A stretch of 64,000 nucleotides of DNA. It comes from Magnetococcales bacterium WMHbinv6. Its GTDB lineage: Bacteria > Pseudomonadota > Magnetococcia > Magnetococcales > Magnetaquicoccaceae. A program made the translations under genes and the position numbers. Positions within the stretch are counted from its first letter, which is position 1; each line of letters begins with the position of its first letter. Below are positions 8,689-17,133 of the stretch, in pieces. The stretch lies in contig PDZV01000001.1 in NCBI GenBank assembly GCA_002753135.1, forward strand, positions 1-64,000. Reading direction: 5' to 3'. Under the pieces are notes generated by a model, which worked only from the letters and a program-made list of their open reading frames with translations, made no database searches and had not been told where the DNA came from.

Positions 8689-9141
8689 ATGATTCCGAGA
8701 CGCGACTCGTTTAACCCAAAAAGACGCCTGCGTCCTGCACCTCAAAACAGCAGCGAGCGGAGGCACCTTGACGATTTGTCGCAACGGGTTGATTACGGCG
8801 GTAACCCAGAACATAAACGCAATCCAGGCGATTTTGCGCTTACACCGGCCAACACGCCAAGACCTGACAAGTCTTTGTGCGACAGTGCAGAGATTTTTAC
8901 CCGGTCGCAGGCAATCAAACTGCTTCAGACAGGCATACGCAAGGGGCTGATCAGTGTGCGGGAAAGAGAGGGGTGGCCGCAAAATGTTTGGGCAGTCACG
9001 CTACAGGGGGTACCCTTGGAAGCCCAGTTGGAGAATGTTGCCCAGTTGGAGAATGTTGCACGAGGGGTATACCATGGCTATCCTATGCCGGATGCAGATC
9101 CCTTTCGGCAAGAGGTGTTGCAACGGTGGCAACAACCATGA
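8689..9141 (+). CDS. Uncharacterised small protein (first gene of a coupled pair)
   Basis: A 150-residue soluble protein with no signal peptide or membrane helix. Residues 36-49 read YGGNPEHKRNPGDF, followed by a Pro-rich PANTPRPDKSLCD, a helix, GWPQNVWAV and a YHGYPMPDADPF end. I recognise these as conserved blocks of an uncharacterised family that travels with IrrE-like proteins, but know no function for it. The basic N-terminus suggests contact with nucleic acid. Start: ATG 8689 with AGGAAA nine bases upstream. The stop overlaps the next ATG as ATGA, so the two are translated together. A perfect 18-bp tandem duplication (9022-9057) repeats QLENVA inside the protein. Confidence 0.7.
   Translation: MIPRRDSFNPKRRLRPAPQNSSERRHLDDLSQRVDYGGNPEHKRNPGDFALTPANTPRPDKSLCDSAEIFTRSQAIKLLQTGIRKGLISVREREGWPQNVWAVTLQGVPLEAQLENVAQLENVARGVYHGYPMPDADPFRQEVLQRWQQP
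9022..9057 (+). repeat. Two perfect 18-bp tandem units inside a coding region
   Basis: The unit GCCCAGTTGGAGAATGTT occurs at 9022-9039 and again at 9040-9057 without a mismatch. It adds six residues (AQLENV) in frame, so the protein stays intact. Perfect identity suggests a recent slippage event. Confidence 0.9.
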
Positions 9142-10454
9142 GTGGATCCTTTTCTCTTGTTCCAGAATGGGAACCGACGCAGCACGGTCCTGACGAGGTC
9201 AGACAGACATCCGGCTTCCTGCGTATCAGCATAGGTAACCGCCTGGTCACGCAGGTGGTGGATGATTGGGCTAGATCGGTTCGCGATACCGTTCGGGTCT
9301 CCTGTTATCCACTGGCTCTCTGGTTCGCCTCCTCCTGGTGGCGACTTTGTTGGGAGCAAGCCCCGAATCCTGAACGAAGCACCGATTGGGCCCTGTCACA
9401 TGAGATGCACGGTGCTGGGCATGGTTTTCTTTGGCCTGTCATGCGTTTTGAGTCGGATGGTGAGAGGGTCAGCATCATCTGCAGGGCATCCACTACAGGC
9501 AGCAATGAGCCTGTTCGTTATTTGACCTCCTGCCGTGAATCCATTCCCGTCGAAGCCTTCATGGAGGCGGTTACCACGTTTATTCATACGGTTCTGGCGC
9601 GTTTGGAGATTGTGGGCATTCAAAATACCGAATTGCACACCCTTTGGCGAGAAGTGAACGCCGAACGCGGAGAGCGGCAGAGTACCTTTTATCGCAAGTT
9701 GGAAGCCTTTTTGGGCTTTGATCCAGACGATGCTCCTGAAGTGGTTGCCAGCAAACTGCTGCAGTTATCGCCAGAGGCTGGCGAGGCTGCGATTGCGGAG
9801 ATCGCTGTCGCCTGCGCTGGTCGTTCCCCATCCTTAATGCTGAGTGATATAGAAAAAAGTATATTTTCTCGCGGTGTTGCCGGAGATCTTTCCTGCATTC
9901 CCGTTTTGACCCAGCGTGGTTCGTATCAGCCAAGCAATGATCTGCCTCGAAACCGGGGCAGAGCCATGGCGCAGACATTACGCGCTGCTTTGGATAACAG
10001 AATGGATCCCATTGCGGACCAACGCCTCTGCGACCTTTTTGGTTTGAGATTACAGGATTTGAACAGTGCAGATGCGCCAATGGATAATACGCCTTGGGGG
10101 CTGGCCATCCGGCAGATCGAGGGTAATCATGTGCATCTGCTCTTTCGGCGTAAACACTTGACGGGTCGACGCTTTGAGATGGCCCGCTGGCTGGGTGATA
10201 TGCTGGCGGCACCGCTTCCTGACCGTTGGTTGCCAGCAACCGACGCGAAGAGCGCTCGTCAGCAAATGCAACGTGCGTTTGCCGCCGAGTTGCTTGCCCC
10301 GATCGAGGCCTTGCAATCCTTTTTGGGAGATGAGCCCAGCGACGAGGAGCGCATTGAGGAATCGGCACACTATTTTGGTGTCTCTCCCCTGATGGTCAAG
10401 AGTCATCTGGCCAATCATGGCCTGCTTTCTCCAGAGGCAGTAGAGATCTATTGA
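9138..10454 (+). CDS. IrrE/ImmA-like protein without a HExxH motif (second gene of a coupled pair)
   Basis: A 438-residue protein starting in the ATGA overlap with the upstream gene. The C-terminal third resembles the ImmA/IrrE peptidase fold: RFEMARWLGD (near residue 345), then ARQQMQRAFAAELLAP, and ESAHYFGVSPLMVKSHLANHGLL, the usual helical end of IrrE proteins. The zinc motif HExxH is not there; the matching helix reads RFEMAR, so metallopeptidase activity is doubtful. The N-terminal two thirds are specific to this family (blocks GFLWPVMRFESDGE and VRYLTS) and I know no function for them. IrrE-like proteins often act as the regulatory or antitoxin half of toxin and phage-defence pairs, which makes that the leading guess here. 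Confidence 0.65.
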   Translation: MSGSFSLVPEWEPTQHGPDEVRQTSGFLRISIGNRLVTQVVDDWARSVRDTVRVSCYPLALWFASSWWRLCWEQAPNPERSTDWALSHEMHGAGHGFLWPVMRFESDGERVSIICRASTTGSNEPVRYLTSCRESIPVEAFMEAVTTFIHTVLARLEIVGIQNTELHTLWREVNAERGERQSTFYRKLEAFLGFDPDDAPEVVASKLLQLSPEAGEAAIAEIAVACAGRSPSLMLSDIEKSIFSRGVAGDLSCIPVLTQRGSYQPSNDLPRNRGRAMAQTLRAALDNRMDPIADQRLCDLFGLRLQDLNSADAPMDNTPWGLAIRQIEGNHVHLLFRRKHLTGRRFEMARWLGDMLAAPLPDRWLPATDAKSARQQMQRAFAAELLAPIEALQSFLGDEPSDEERIEESAHYFGVSPLMVKSHLANHGLLSPEAVEIY

Positions 10455-10494
10455 TCGTGTTCCTTGCGCCATCGTGCGCGGCAAGTCGTGACGA

Positions 10495-13400
10495 CTACCC
10501 CTGCCGCCACCGCTCCAGATAAAGATAAATCACCGGCGTAAGATAGAGAGTCAAAAACTGCGACAGCAGCAGACCGCCGACCACGGCGAGCCCTAAGGGT
10601 TGGCGGGCTTCGGCACCGTAGCCGCTGCCGATGGCAATGGGCAGGGTGCCCATCAGGGCGGCCATGGTGGTCATCATGATCGGGCGGAAACGGATCAGGG
10701 CCGCCTCGACGATGGCCTCTTCGGCTGGCACCTGCTCCTGCCGCTGTTTTTCCAGGGCAAAATCAATCATCATGATGGCGTTTTTCTTGACGATACCCAC
10801 CAGCATGATCACCCCGACGAAGGCATAAAAGCTCAAATCCACTTTGAACAGCCACAAGGTCAGCAAGGCCCCCACCCCGGCGGAAGGGAGACCGGAGAGA
10901 ATGGTGAGCGGGTGGCGGAAACTTTCATAGAGAATTCCCAACACAATATAGACCACAACCAGGGCGATCAGGAGCAGTTGTCCCATCCCTTGCCAGGAAG
11001 ATGCAAAGGCCTGCGCGGCCCCCTGCAGGCTGCCGACCAGCCCGATCGGCGGTTGCAGGCTCTCATGGGCGCGGCGGATAAATTCGACGGCGTGGCTTAA
11101 GGCATAACCGGGTGCCAGATTGAAGGAGAGGGTCGCCGAGGGCATTTGCCCTAAATGGTTGACGGTCAAACTGTCCCGTTTTTGTTCGATGCTGACCACG
11201 GTGGAGAGGGGTACCAAACCGTTATTGTGGCCGCGCACGTAGAGGCGGTTGATATCCTCTGGATGGTTTTGCGCCTCGCGGGTCACCTCCAGAATCACCG
11301 CATACTGATTGGCGGCACCGTAGATGGTGGAAATTTGCCGGGCACCATAGGCAGCTCCCAATGCCTCTTCTACCAGGGCGACGCTGACGCCAAGGGCGGT
11401 GCATTTATCCCGGTCGATGCGCACCATCAGGGTGGGGGTGTTGAGCGACAGATTGCTGGTCACATCCTGGATGCCGCTCTCTTTTTTCAGTTGCTGCACA
11501 AAGCGATCGGTCCACAGATAGAGTTGATCCAGATCGGTATGCTGCAGGGCATACTGGTACTGGGCAGAGGTCAATTGGCCACCGATACGGATCGGCGGCG
11601 GCAATTGCAGAAACGATTTGAAGCCGGTCACCGTGGCCAGTTTCTGGCGCAGTCTGCGCATGATGGTATCGGCGCTCTCCTGTCGTTCACCCAGGGGTTT
11701 CAGGCGCATAAAGAGGCGACCAGAGTTGCTGGTCGATTTGGGACCACCCGGGCCGACAAAAGACATGTAGGATGCCATGGCCGGTTCCTGTTCAACAATG
11801 GCGGCAACCGCTTGTTGATGGGCCACCATCGAGGCAAAAGAGGCATCTTCCGGCCCTTCGTTGAAGATGACAATCTGCCCGGAGTCGCCGTTGGGGATAA
11901 AATCCCGGGGCAAAATGCCATAGAGACAGGCGGTGCCAAGCAGACTGAGCAACAGAGAGAAGACGACCCAGCGCCGATGCTGCAGGGCAAAACGCAGAGA
12001 ACTTTGATAAGCGGCGAGCAGGCGGTTGAAGCCCTCTTCCAGCCAGGCGAAAAAGTGGTCGAGCCGACGGGGCGGCTGTTCGCCTGTTGCACGGCTCTGC
12101 TGAGGGCGCAACAGGCGGCTGCAGAGCATCGGGGTCAGGGTCAGGGAGACAAAGCCGGAGACCAGAATGGCGACACAGATGGTCAGGGAAAATTCATGCA
12201 GCAGGCGACCCATGATGCCACCCATGAAGAGCAGCGGAATGAAGACCGCCACCAGAGAGAGGGTCATCGAGAGAATGGTGAAGCCGATCTCCCGCGAGCC
12301 GATCAACGAGGCCTCCCAGGGGTTTTTGCCCTGCTCCAAATGGCGCATGATATTTTCCAGCATGACGATGGCGTCATCGACCACAAAGCCGACCGAGAGG
12401 GTCAAGGCGAGCAGGGAGAGATTGTTGAGGCTGAAGCCGAGCAGGCGCATGGCGGCAAAGGTGCCGACCACCGAAAGAATCATCGCCAGACCCGGTACCA
12501 GGGTGGAAGAGAGGTTGCGCAAGAAAAGAAAGATCACCAGCACCACCAGCAGGGCCGCCAGCAGCAGGGAGTATTGCACCTCGGCCACCGAGGCACGGAT
12601 GGAGATGGTACGGTCGTAGAGAATTTCCAGATGGATCGAAGCGGGCAGCGAACTCATAAAGCTGGGCAGCATCTGGCGGATGGCATCGACGGTGGCCACG
12701 GCGTTGGTGCCCGGTTGTCGTTGCACGGCGAGAACAATGCCCCGATGGGAGCGGAACCATCCGGCCACTTTATCGTTTTCCACGCCATCGACGGCGTCGG
12801 CCACCTCATGCAGACGTACCGGGGAGCCGTTGCGGTAGGCGATGGCGATGGGTTGATAGGCGGCGGCATTTTCCAGTTTGCCGTCGGCCTGAATGGGATA
12901 GGTGCGCAGCGGTCCGTCGAGACGCCCGGTGGGCAGATTGACGTTGGCCCCCTGAATGGCGCTTTGCAGATCGGCCAGGGTCAGCCCCATGGCGGCCAGT
13001 TTATCCGGCTTGGCGCGGATGCGGACGGCATATTTTTGTGAGCCGAAGACCTGCACCTGGGCCACGCCCGGAATGGTGGAGAGCCGTTGTCCCAGTTTGC
13101 TCTCGGCAAATTCGTTGACCTCTGGCAAAGGGAGGGTCAGCGAGTAGAGAGCGACATAAAAAATGGGCAGATCAGCCGGATTGGTTTTGCGGAAGGAGGG
13201 GGGTGAGGTCAAATCGGGTGGCAGTTTGCGCATGGCGGCGGCGATGGCCGATTGCACATCCTGGGCGGCAGCGTCAATGTTGCGGTCGAGCAGAAACTGC
13301 AGGGTGATCCGGGTGTTGCCCTGGGCACTGACCGAGGTCATGCTGTCCAGACCGGCAATACCGGCAAATTGGGCCTCCAGAGGGGTGGCAACGGCGGTGG

Positions 13401-13578
13401 CCATGGTCTCCGGGGTGGCACCGGCAAAGTCGGCGTTGACCTGAATGGTGGGAAAATCGACGTTGGGCAGTTCGCTCATCGGCAAATCTTGGTAAGCGAC
13501 GGCACCAAAGAAAAAAATACCGAGCATGACCAGAATGGTCATCACCGGACGACGAATGCACAGTTCAGGCAGATTCAT
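10495..13578 (-). CDS. RND efflux transporter, HAE1 (AcrB/MdtB) family
   Basis: A 1027-residue inner-membrane proton-driven exporter of the AcrB type, of usual length. It begins MNLPELCIRRPVMTILVML, the canonical first helix. The TM4 proton-relay acids are in VGFVVDDAIVMLENI, and TM10 has GIVKKNAIMMIDFAL with the partner lysine. Two large periplasmic loops (about 35-335 and 560-865) form the porter domain. It would work with the adaptor encoded just upstream (4-base ATGA overlap, 13575-13578) and an outer-membrane TolC-like channel that is not in this window. The substrate cannot be told from sequence; MdtB/MdtC-like porters move bile salts, novobiocin and metals. Confidence 0.93.
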   Translation of the reverse strand: MNLPELCIRRPVMTILVMLGIFFFGAVAYQDLPMSELPNVDFPTIQVNADFAGATPETMATAVATPLEAQFAGIAGLDSMTSVSAQGNTRITLQFLLDRNIDAAAQDVQSAIAAAMRKLPPDLTSPPSFRKTNPADLPIFYVALYSLTLPLPEVNEFAESKLGQRLSTIPGVAQVQVFGSQKYAVRIRAKPDKLAAMGLTLADLQSAIQGANVNLPTGRLDGPLRTYPIQADGKLENAAAYQPIAIAYRNGSPVRLHEVADAVDGVENDKVAGWFRSHRGIVLAVQRQPGTNAVATVDAIRQMLPSFMSSLPASIHLEILYDRTISIRASVAEVQYSLLLAALLVVLVIFLFLRNLSSTLVPGLAMILSVVGTFAAMRLLGFSLNNLSLLALTLSVGFVVDDAIVMLENIMRHLEQGKNPWEASLIGSREIGFTILSMTLSLVAVFIPLLFMGGIMGRLLHEFSLTICVAILVSGFVSLTLTPMLCSRLLRPQQSRATGEQPPRRLDHFFAWLEEGFNRLLAAYQSSLRFALQHRRWVVFSLLLSLLGTACLYGILPRDFIPNGDSGQIVIFNEGPEDASFASMVAHQQAVAAIVEQEPAMASYMSFVGPGGPKSTSNSGRLFMRLKPLGERQESADTIMRRLRQKLATVTGFKSFLQLPPPIRIGGQLTSAQYQYALQHTDLDQLYLWTDRFVQQLKKESGIQDVTSNLSLNTPTLMVRIDRDKCTALGVSVALVEEALGAAYGARQISTIYGAANQYAVILEVTREAQNHPEDINRLYVRGHNNGLVPLSTVVSIEQKRDSLTVNHLGQMPSATLSFNLAPGYALSHAVEFIRRAHESLQPPIGLVGSLQGAAQAFASSWQGMGQLLLIALVVVYIVLGILYESFRHPLTILSGLPSAGVGALLTLWLFKVDLSFYAFVGVIMLVGIVKKNAIMMIDFALEKQRQEQVPAEEAIVEAALIRFRPIMMTTMAALMGTLPIAIGSGYGAEARQPLGLAVVGGLLLSQFLTLYLTPVIYLYLERWRQG

Positions 13579-14732
13579 GGTTGGCCACTCTCGCGAATCA
13601 CCGCTTTTGCCCCGGCGAAAAGGCGTACATGGCCATCGATCACCACCCGATCACCGGCTTGCAGTTCGCCGCTGACCGCCGATTCGCCGTGGTGGGCGGT
13701 GAGAATGGTTACCGGGCGATTGACGGCGGTATCGTTGCCATCGATCACAAAGAGAAAAAAGCCCTGCTGACCCTGTTGGATGGCGGCACTGGGTACCACC
13801 AGGGTCTGTTCCAGGGTGTGCAAGGTGATGGCAACCCGCACATATTGACCGGGCAGCAGGCTGGCGGAACGATTATCGGTACGGGCTTTGACCGTCAAGG
13901 TGCCGGTGGCGGCATCGACGCTGTTGTTGATAAAGGTCAGGACTCCTTCGGCGATCGGGGATTCTTGATCGGGCAGGCGGATGGTGACCGGGGTATTGCC
14001 TTGTTGCAGTCGTTGGCGCAAGGGGGTCAAATATTTTTCGGCGACGGCAAAGCGAATATCAACCGGTTGAATCTGCCCAATGGTGACCAGTCCACCTTCA
14101 TTGTTTTTGACCAGATTGCCGGGGTGGACCAGCAGGGCACCGGCGAGACCGTCCAGAGGTGATTCGATGGTGGCAAAACCAAGTTGCAAGCGGGCCTGTT
14201 CGACCAGGGCTTTATCGGCGTCGACGGTAGCAGTGAGGGTGGCGACGGCGGCTTGATAGCTTTCCCATTGTCCTTTGGAGGTGACATCCTGTTTGACCAG
14301 GTCGGTATAGCGCCTCAAATCGATGCGGGCTTTTTCCAATAAAGCCTGATCTTTTGCCAGGTTGGCCTGTGCCTGTTGCAGTTGGGCGGCAAGGATGCGA
14401 TCGTCCAGGGTGAAGAGTCGTTGCCCTTTTTGCACCATTTTACCCTCCTCAAACCAGGCCTGCATGATCTGGCCATCGAGGCGGGATTTGATGGTCACAG
14501 TGGCTGGTGATTCCACGGTGGCGATGGTTTCCAGCAGAACAGGGAAGGCGCGGGGCGACAGGGTGATCACTTTGACTGGCACAGGTGCGTTGCTTTTGCT
14601 GGCACTGGCCGGCGGCGCACCGCTCAGGGAGCGCCACAACGGTTCCCACCGCGCCCGCTCCTGATAGCCGAAATAAGCGGCAACAAAAATTGCCAGCCAC
14701 AAGATCATGGTTCGTCCAAACATGCCGTACAC
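13575..14732 (-). CDS. RND efflux periplasmic adaptor (membrane fusion protein)
   Basis: A 385-residue membrane fusion protein. It has an N-terminal signal-anchor (FGRTMILWLAIFVAAYFGY), a split lipoyl domain (VTIKSRLDGQIMQAWFEEGKM and TIESPLDGLAGA), a helical hairpin between them, then beta-barrel and membrane-proximal domains. It would bridge the RND pump encoded next to it and an outer-membrane channel. Translation starts at ATG 14732, or three codons later at 14723. The stop overlaps the pump start by four bases, so they form one operon reading leftward. No local regulator gene is present. Confidence 0.9.
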   Translation of the reverse strand: MYGMFGRTMILWLAIFVAAYFGYQERARWEPLWRSLSGAPPASASKSNAPVPVKVITLSPRAFPVLLETIATVESPATVTIKSRLDGQIMQAWFEEGKMVQKGQRLFTLDDRILAAQLQQAQANLAKDQALLEKARIDLRRYTDLVKQDVTSKGQWESYQAAVATLTATVDADKALVEQARLQLGFATIESPLDGLAGALLVHPGNLVKNNEGGLVTIGQIQPVDIRFAVAEKYLTPLRQRLQQGNTPVTIRLPDQESPIAEGVLTFINNSVDAATGTLTVKARTDNRSASLLPGQYVRVAITLHTLEQTLVVPSAAIQQGQQGFFLFVIDGNDTAVNRPVTILTAHHGESAVSGELQAGDRVVIDGHVRLFAGAKAVIRESGQP

Positions 14733-15384
14733 GCTCCTGCAGGGTTTCGAGGCAAAAAGAGCAGAATAACGGTATCAGGCGATCTGGACCAGGATTGTCG
14801 CGGGACAATGGCGTTCAGCGGATGGGGGAGAGGCAATTTTCTCCTCCTCCATGCGGGTGACATCGACCTGTACGTGTAGCAAGGATGAGCTTTCGCTTCC
14901 ACAGGGTTGGTTTTTTCCCTGTGCCGATCTCCCAATTCTATTTCCTGTGTTGACTTCCGGTGCCAACCACTCCATACCATGGCAGAGGATCGTGAGTGGT
15001 GCGGTTGGATCACTTTGAACGGAAACAACATGAATAACGCACTGGAATTTTTTGGCAATATAAATTATTATTTTTTGATGCCTGCTGGGCGAAACGGTGA
15101 CCTGTGGTTGTTTGTCGACCGGACTCTGTGCCGATTTTTTTTAGGGCAACCATGTTGACACGGGATACGTCATCACAGCCGCCGGATGTGAATGACGTGT
15201 TGACATGTTTGGGTGTGCGGTCATCCTGGCGCTGCGGTGTACACAAATACCGTGCCACAGCCCACGCCACAGCGGGGGCAACCGCTTTTGCCCTGTTTCT
15301 TGGATATTTGCAAGGTGCAAGAGACGATCATCACCTGACACTGGCCGAAAAACAGGTTGCACGGGATAAGAAGGAGCCATAACC
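14733..15384. other. Intergenic region at the left edge of the defence island
   Basis: These 650 bases hold no convincing gene. They contain the left copy of a duplicated transglutaminase-gene tail (14813-14886), an AT-rich patch (about 15050-15080), and two TTGACA boxes (near 15154 and 15200) without a good partner -10. A small plus-strand frame (15152-15382) is open but lacks recognisable features. The segment ends in an AAGGAG ribosome site for the AIPR gene. Confidence 0.6.
14813..14886 (-). repeat. Left copy of duplicated transglutaminase gene tail
   Basis: This piece matches 19686-19760, the coding end of the transglutaminase gene, at roughly 85% with an identical core of about 30 bases. 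Read on the minus strand it still encodes HVQVDVTRMEEEK, the same residues as the end of the 19690 gene, though no gene is attached to it. The two copies stand either side of the AIPR/ATPase/HNH/BREX-relic segment in the same orientation. Confidence 0.75.
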
Positions 15385-17079
15385 ATGAACATCAACGCCG
15401 CCATCGTCGATCAAAGATTGGCCGCCGTCCGCGATGAGATTCGCCAGATAGCAGGCGAAGAATGGAAGATAAACGACGAAAACAGATTGAAATCGTTGGC
15501 TTTTGTCTTGCTGCTGGTGCGCACCATGTTGGATCTCGACAATGAGGAGGCCCTGGATTGTCTCACCGAAGGGGGCGGTGATGTTGGCGTGGATGCCTTA
15601 CATCTTGGCGAGGTGAGGGATGGTGAGTTTACGGTTTCGCTCTTTCAGGCCAAGTACAAACAATCCATGGAGGTCAACGCCAACTACCCGGAAGAGGGTG
15701 TCAAGGCACTGATCCATGCCATCCGCTACCTGTTTGATCCCTCAACGGTTCTGGAATTTGTCAACGAACAGCTTAAAGCCAAAATCGAAGAGGTGCGTTC
15801 GCTGATTCGCGATGGTTACATCCCCCAGGTGCGTGCCCTGGCCTGCAACAACGGCTTACCATGGAACAACGCTGCCGAGGAAGAGATCAACCGCGCAGGC
15901 TTTGGCAACCAGGTAAGCTGGGAATACATCAATCATGACCGCCTGGTCACGATTTGGCAGGCGGCCAGACCGGTCAACGACACCTTGCGCATGAGTGGCA
16001 AGGCGATGGTGGAGGAGTTCAATTTCAGTCGGGTACTGGTTGGTCGCATGGCCGTGGCAGAGGTGGCCTCCCTGATCGAACGCCATGGCGAACGCCTTCT
16101 GGAACGCAATATCCGCCGCTATCTGGGATTGCAGGGCAACCGGGTCAACGAGGGTATCCGCGCCACCCTGCGCAGTGGCGAGAGTGGAAATTTCTATTTT
16201 TACAACAACGGTATCACACTGATCTGTGAAAAATTCTCCTACAATGCACTGCAGGCAGGTGATTATCAGGTCAAGGTGGACAACCTGCAAATCATCAATG
16301 GTGGCCAAACCTGCATGACCATTTTCAAGGCCTCGAAAGGGACTTTTTTTCCTCTACCTTCCGACGCTTATGTGCTGATCCGTTTGTACCAACTGGAGAG
16401 TGATAACGAAGATCTGGTGCGACGGATCACCTTTGCCACCAACAGTCAAAACCCGGTAGACCTGCGTGATTTGCGCGCCAACGATGATCGGCAACGCCGT
16501 TTGCAAACCGATATAGAACAGTTGGGCTACACTTATCACCGCAAGCGGGCTGACCACTCACTGAAAGCAACAGACATCACCGCCGGGGTGGCCGCTGAGG
16601 CCATTCTTTCCGTCTGGCGGCTGCGCCCGCATCAGGCCAAATTTTTTGCCAGGGAACATTTCGGCAAACTCTACGACATCATTTTTACCGATGATCTGAC
16701 CGGGGCGCAAACCATTCTGGCCGTCCGCATCTACCGCATCAGCGAAAATCGACGCCGACGCCCGCAAAACACAGATCCGGCCTTTGTGCGCTACGCCTCC
16801 TGCTTCCTGGCCATGCGGATGGGGATGTACCTGTTGCGTGATCTGCAAATCGAGCTGAAAGGACTGAATCATAAGACCTTCTCAAAGGCTCAACAGTTGC
16901 TTGATAGCAACGCAGAAAATTATCTCCAGAATGCCATTCAGGATATTGGCAAGGGGTTGTCTTATCTCTATGACAATCCTGACTCTCTTTCTCTGCAACA
17001 ACTCGCTGCCACCTTTCGCCGTGGCGATTTGATCGTCAAATCGAACGAAGAACTCATGAAGATTCTTGCCGACTTGTAA
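15385..17079 (+). CDS. AIPR-family (abortive infection phage resistance) protein
   Basis: A 564-residue cytoplasmic protein. Residues about 61-92 contain EGGGDVGVDAL and, after a beta strand, FQAKYK, which fits a PD-(D/E)XK nuclease core (Asp70, Gln88-Ala-Lys90) with Gln in place of Glu. The AIPR domain follows: a SGNFYFYNNGITLIC block (about 268-282) and QIINGGQTCMTIF (about 305-317). AIPR proteins were named from a lactococcal abortive-infection gene and are common in phage-defence loci and next to restriction genes. The ATG has AAGGAG eight bases upstream. It is first in a rightward set with the ATPase and HNH genes; the 54-base gap to the ATPase suggests one transcript. Confidence 0.82.
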   Translation: MNINAAIVDQRLAAVRDEIRQIAGEEWKINDENRLKSLAFVLLLVRTMLDLDNEEALDCLTEGGGDVGVDALHLGEVRDGEFTVSLFQAKYKQSMEVNANYPEEGVKALIHAIRYLFDPSTVLEFVNEQLKAKIEEVRSLIRDGYIPQVRALACNNGLPWNNAAEEEINRAGFGNQVSWEYINHDRLVTIWQAARPVNDTLRMSGKAMVEEFNFSRVLVGRMAVAEVASLIERHGERLLERNIRRYLGLQGNRVNEGIRATLRSGESGNFYFYNNGITLICEKFSYNALQAGDYQVKVDNLQIINGGQTCMTIFKASKGTFFPLPSDAYVLIRLYQLESDNEDLVRRITFATNSQNPVDLRDLRANDDRQRRLQTDIEQLGYTYHRKRADHSLKATDITAGVAAEAILSVWRLRPHQAKFFAREHFGKLYDIIFTDDLTGAQTILAVRIYRISENRRRRPQNTDPAFVRYASCFLAMRMGMYLLRDLQIELKGLNHKTFSKAQQLLDSNAENYLQNAIQDIGKGLSYLYDNPDSLSLQQLAATFRRGDLIVKSNEELMKILADL

Positions 17080-17133
17080 TAAACTGCGGATGGTTGTTGA
17101 TCTGCCTTGCAAGGGAAAAGGATTCGTCAAAGC

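Noticed and set aside
11155-13041. Plus-strand 628-codon open frame opposite the RND pump
   Set aside because: Gly/Gln/His-rich translation typical of antisense frames in GC-rich genes; the minus-strand pump has full family motifs.
15152-15382. Small plus-strand frame before the AIPR gene
   Set aside because: No ribosome site of note, biased composition, no family resemblance, and it lies in an island-edge spacer.
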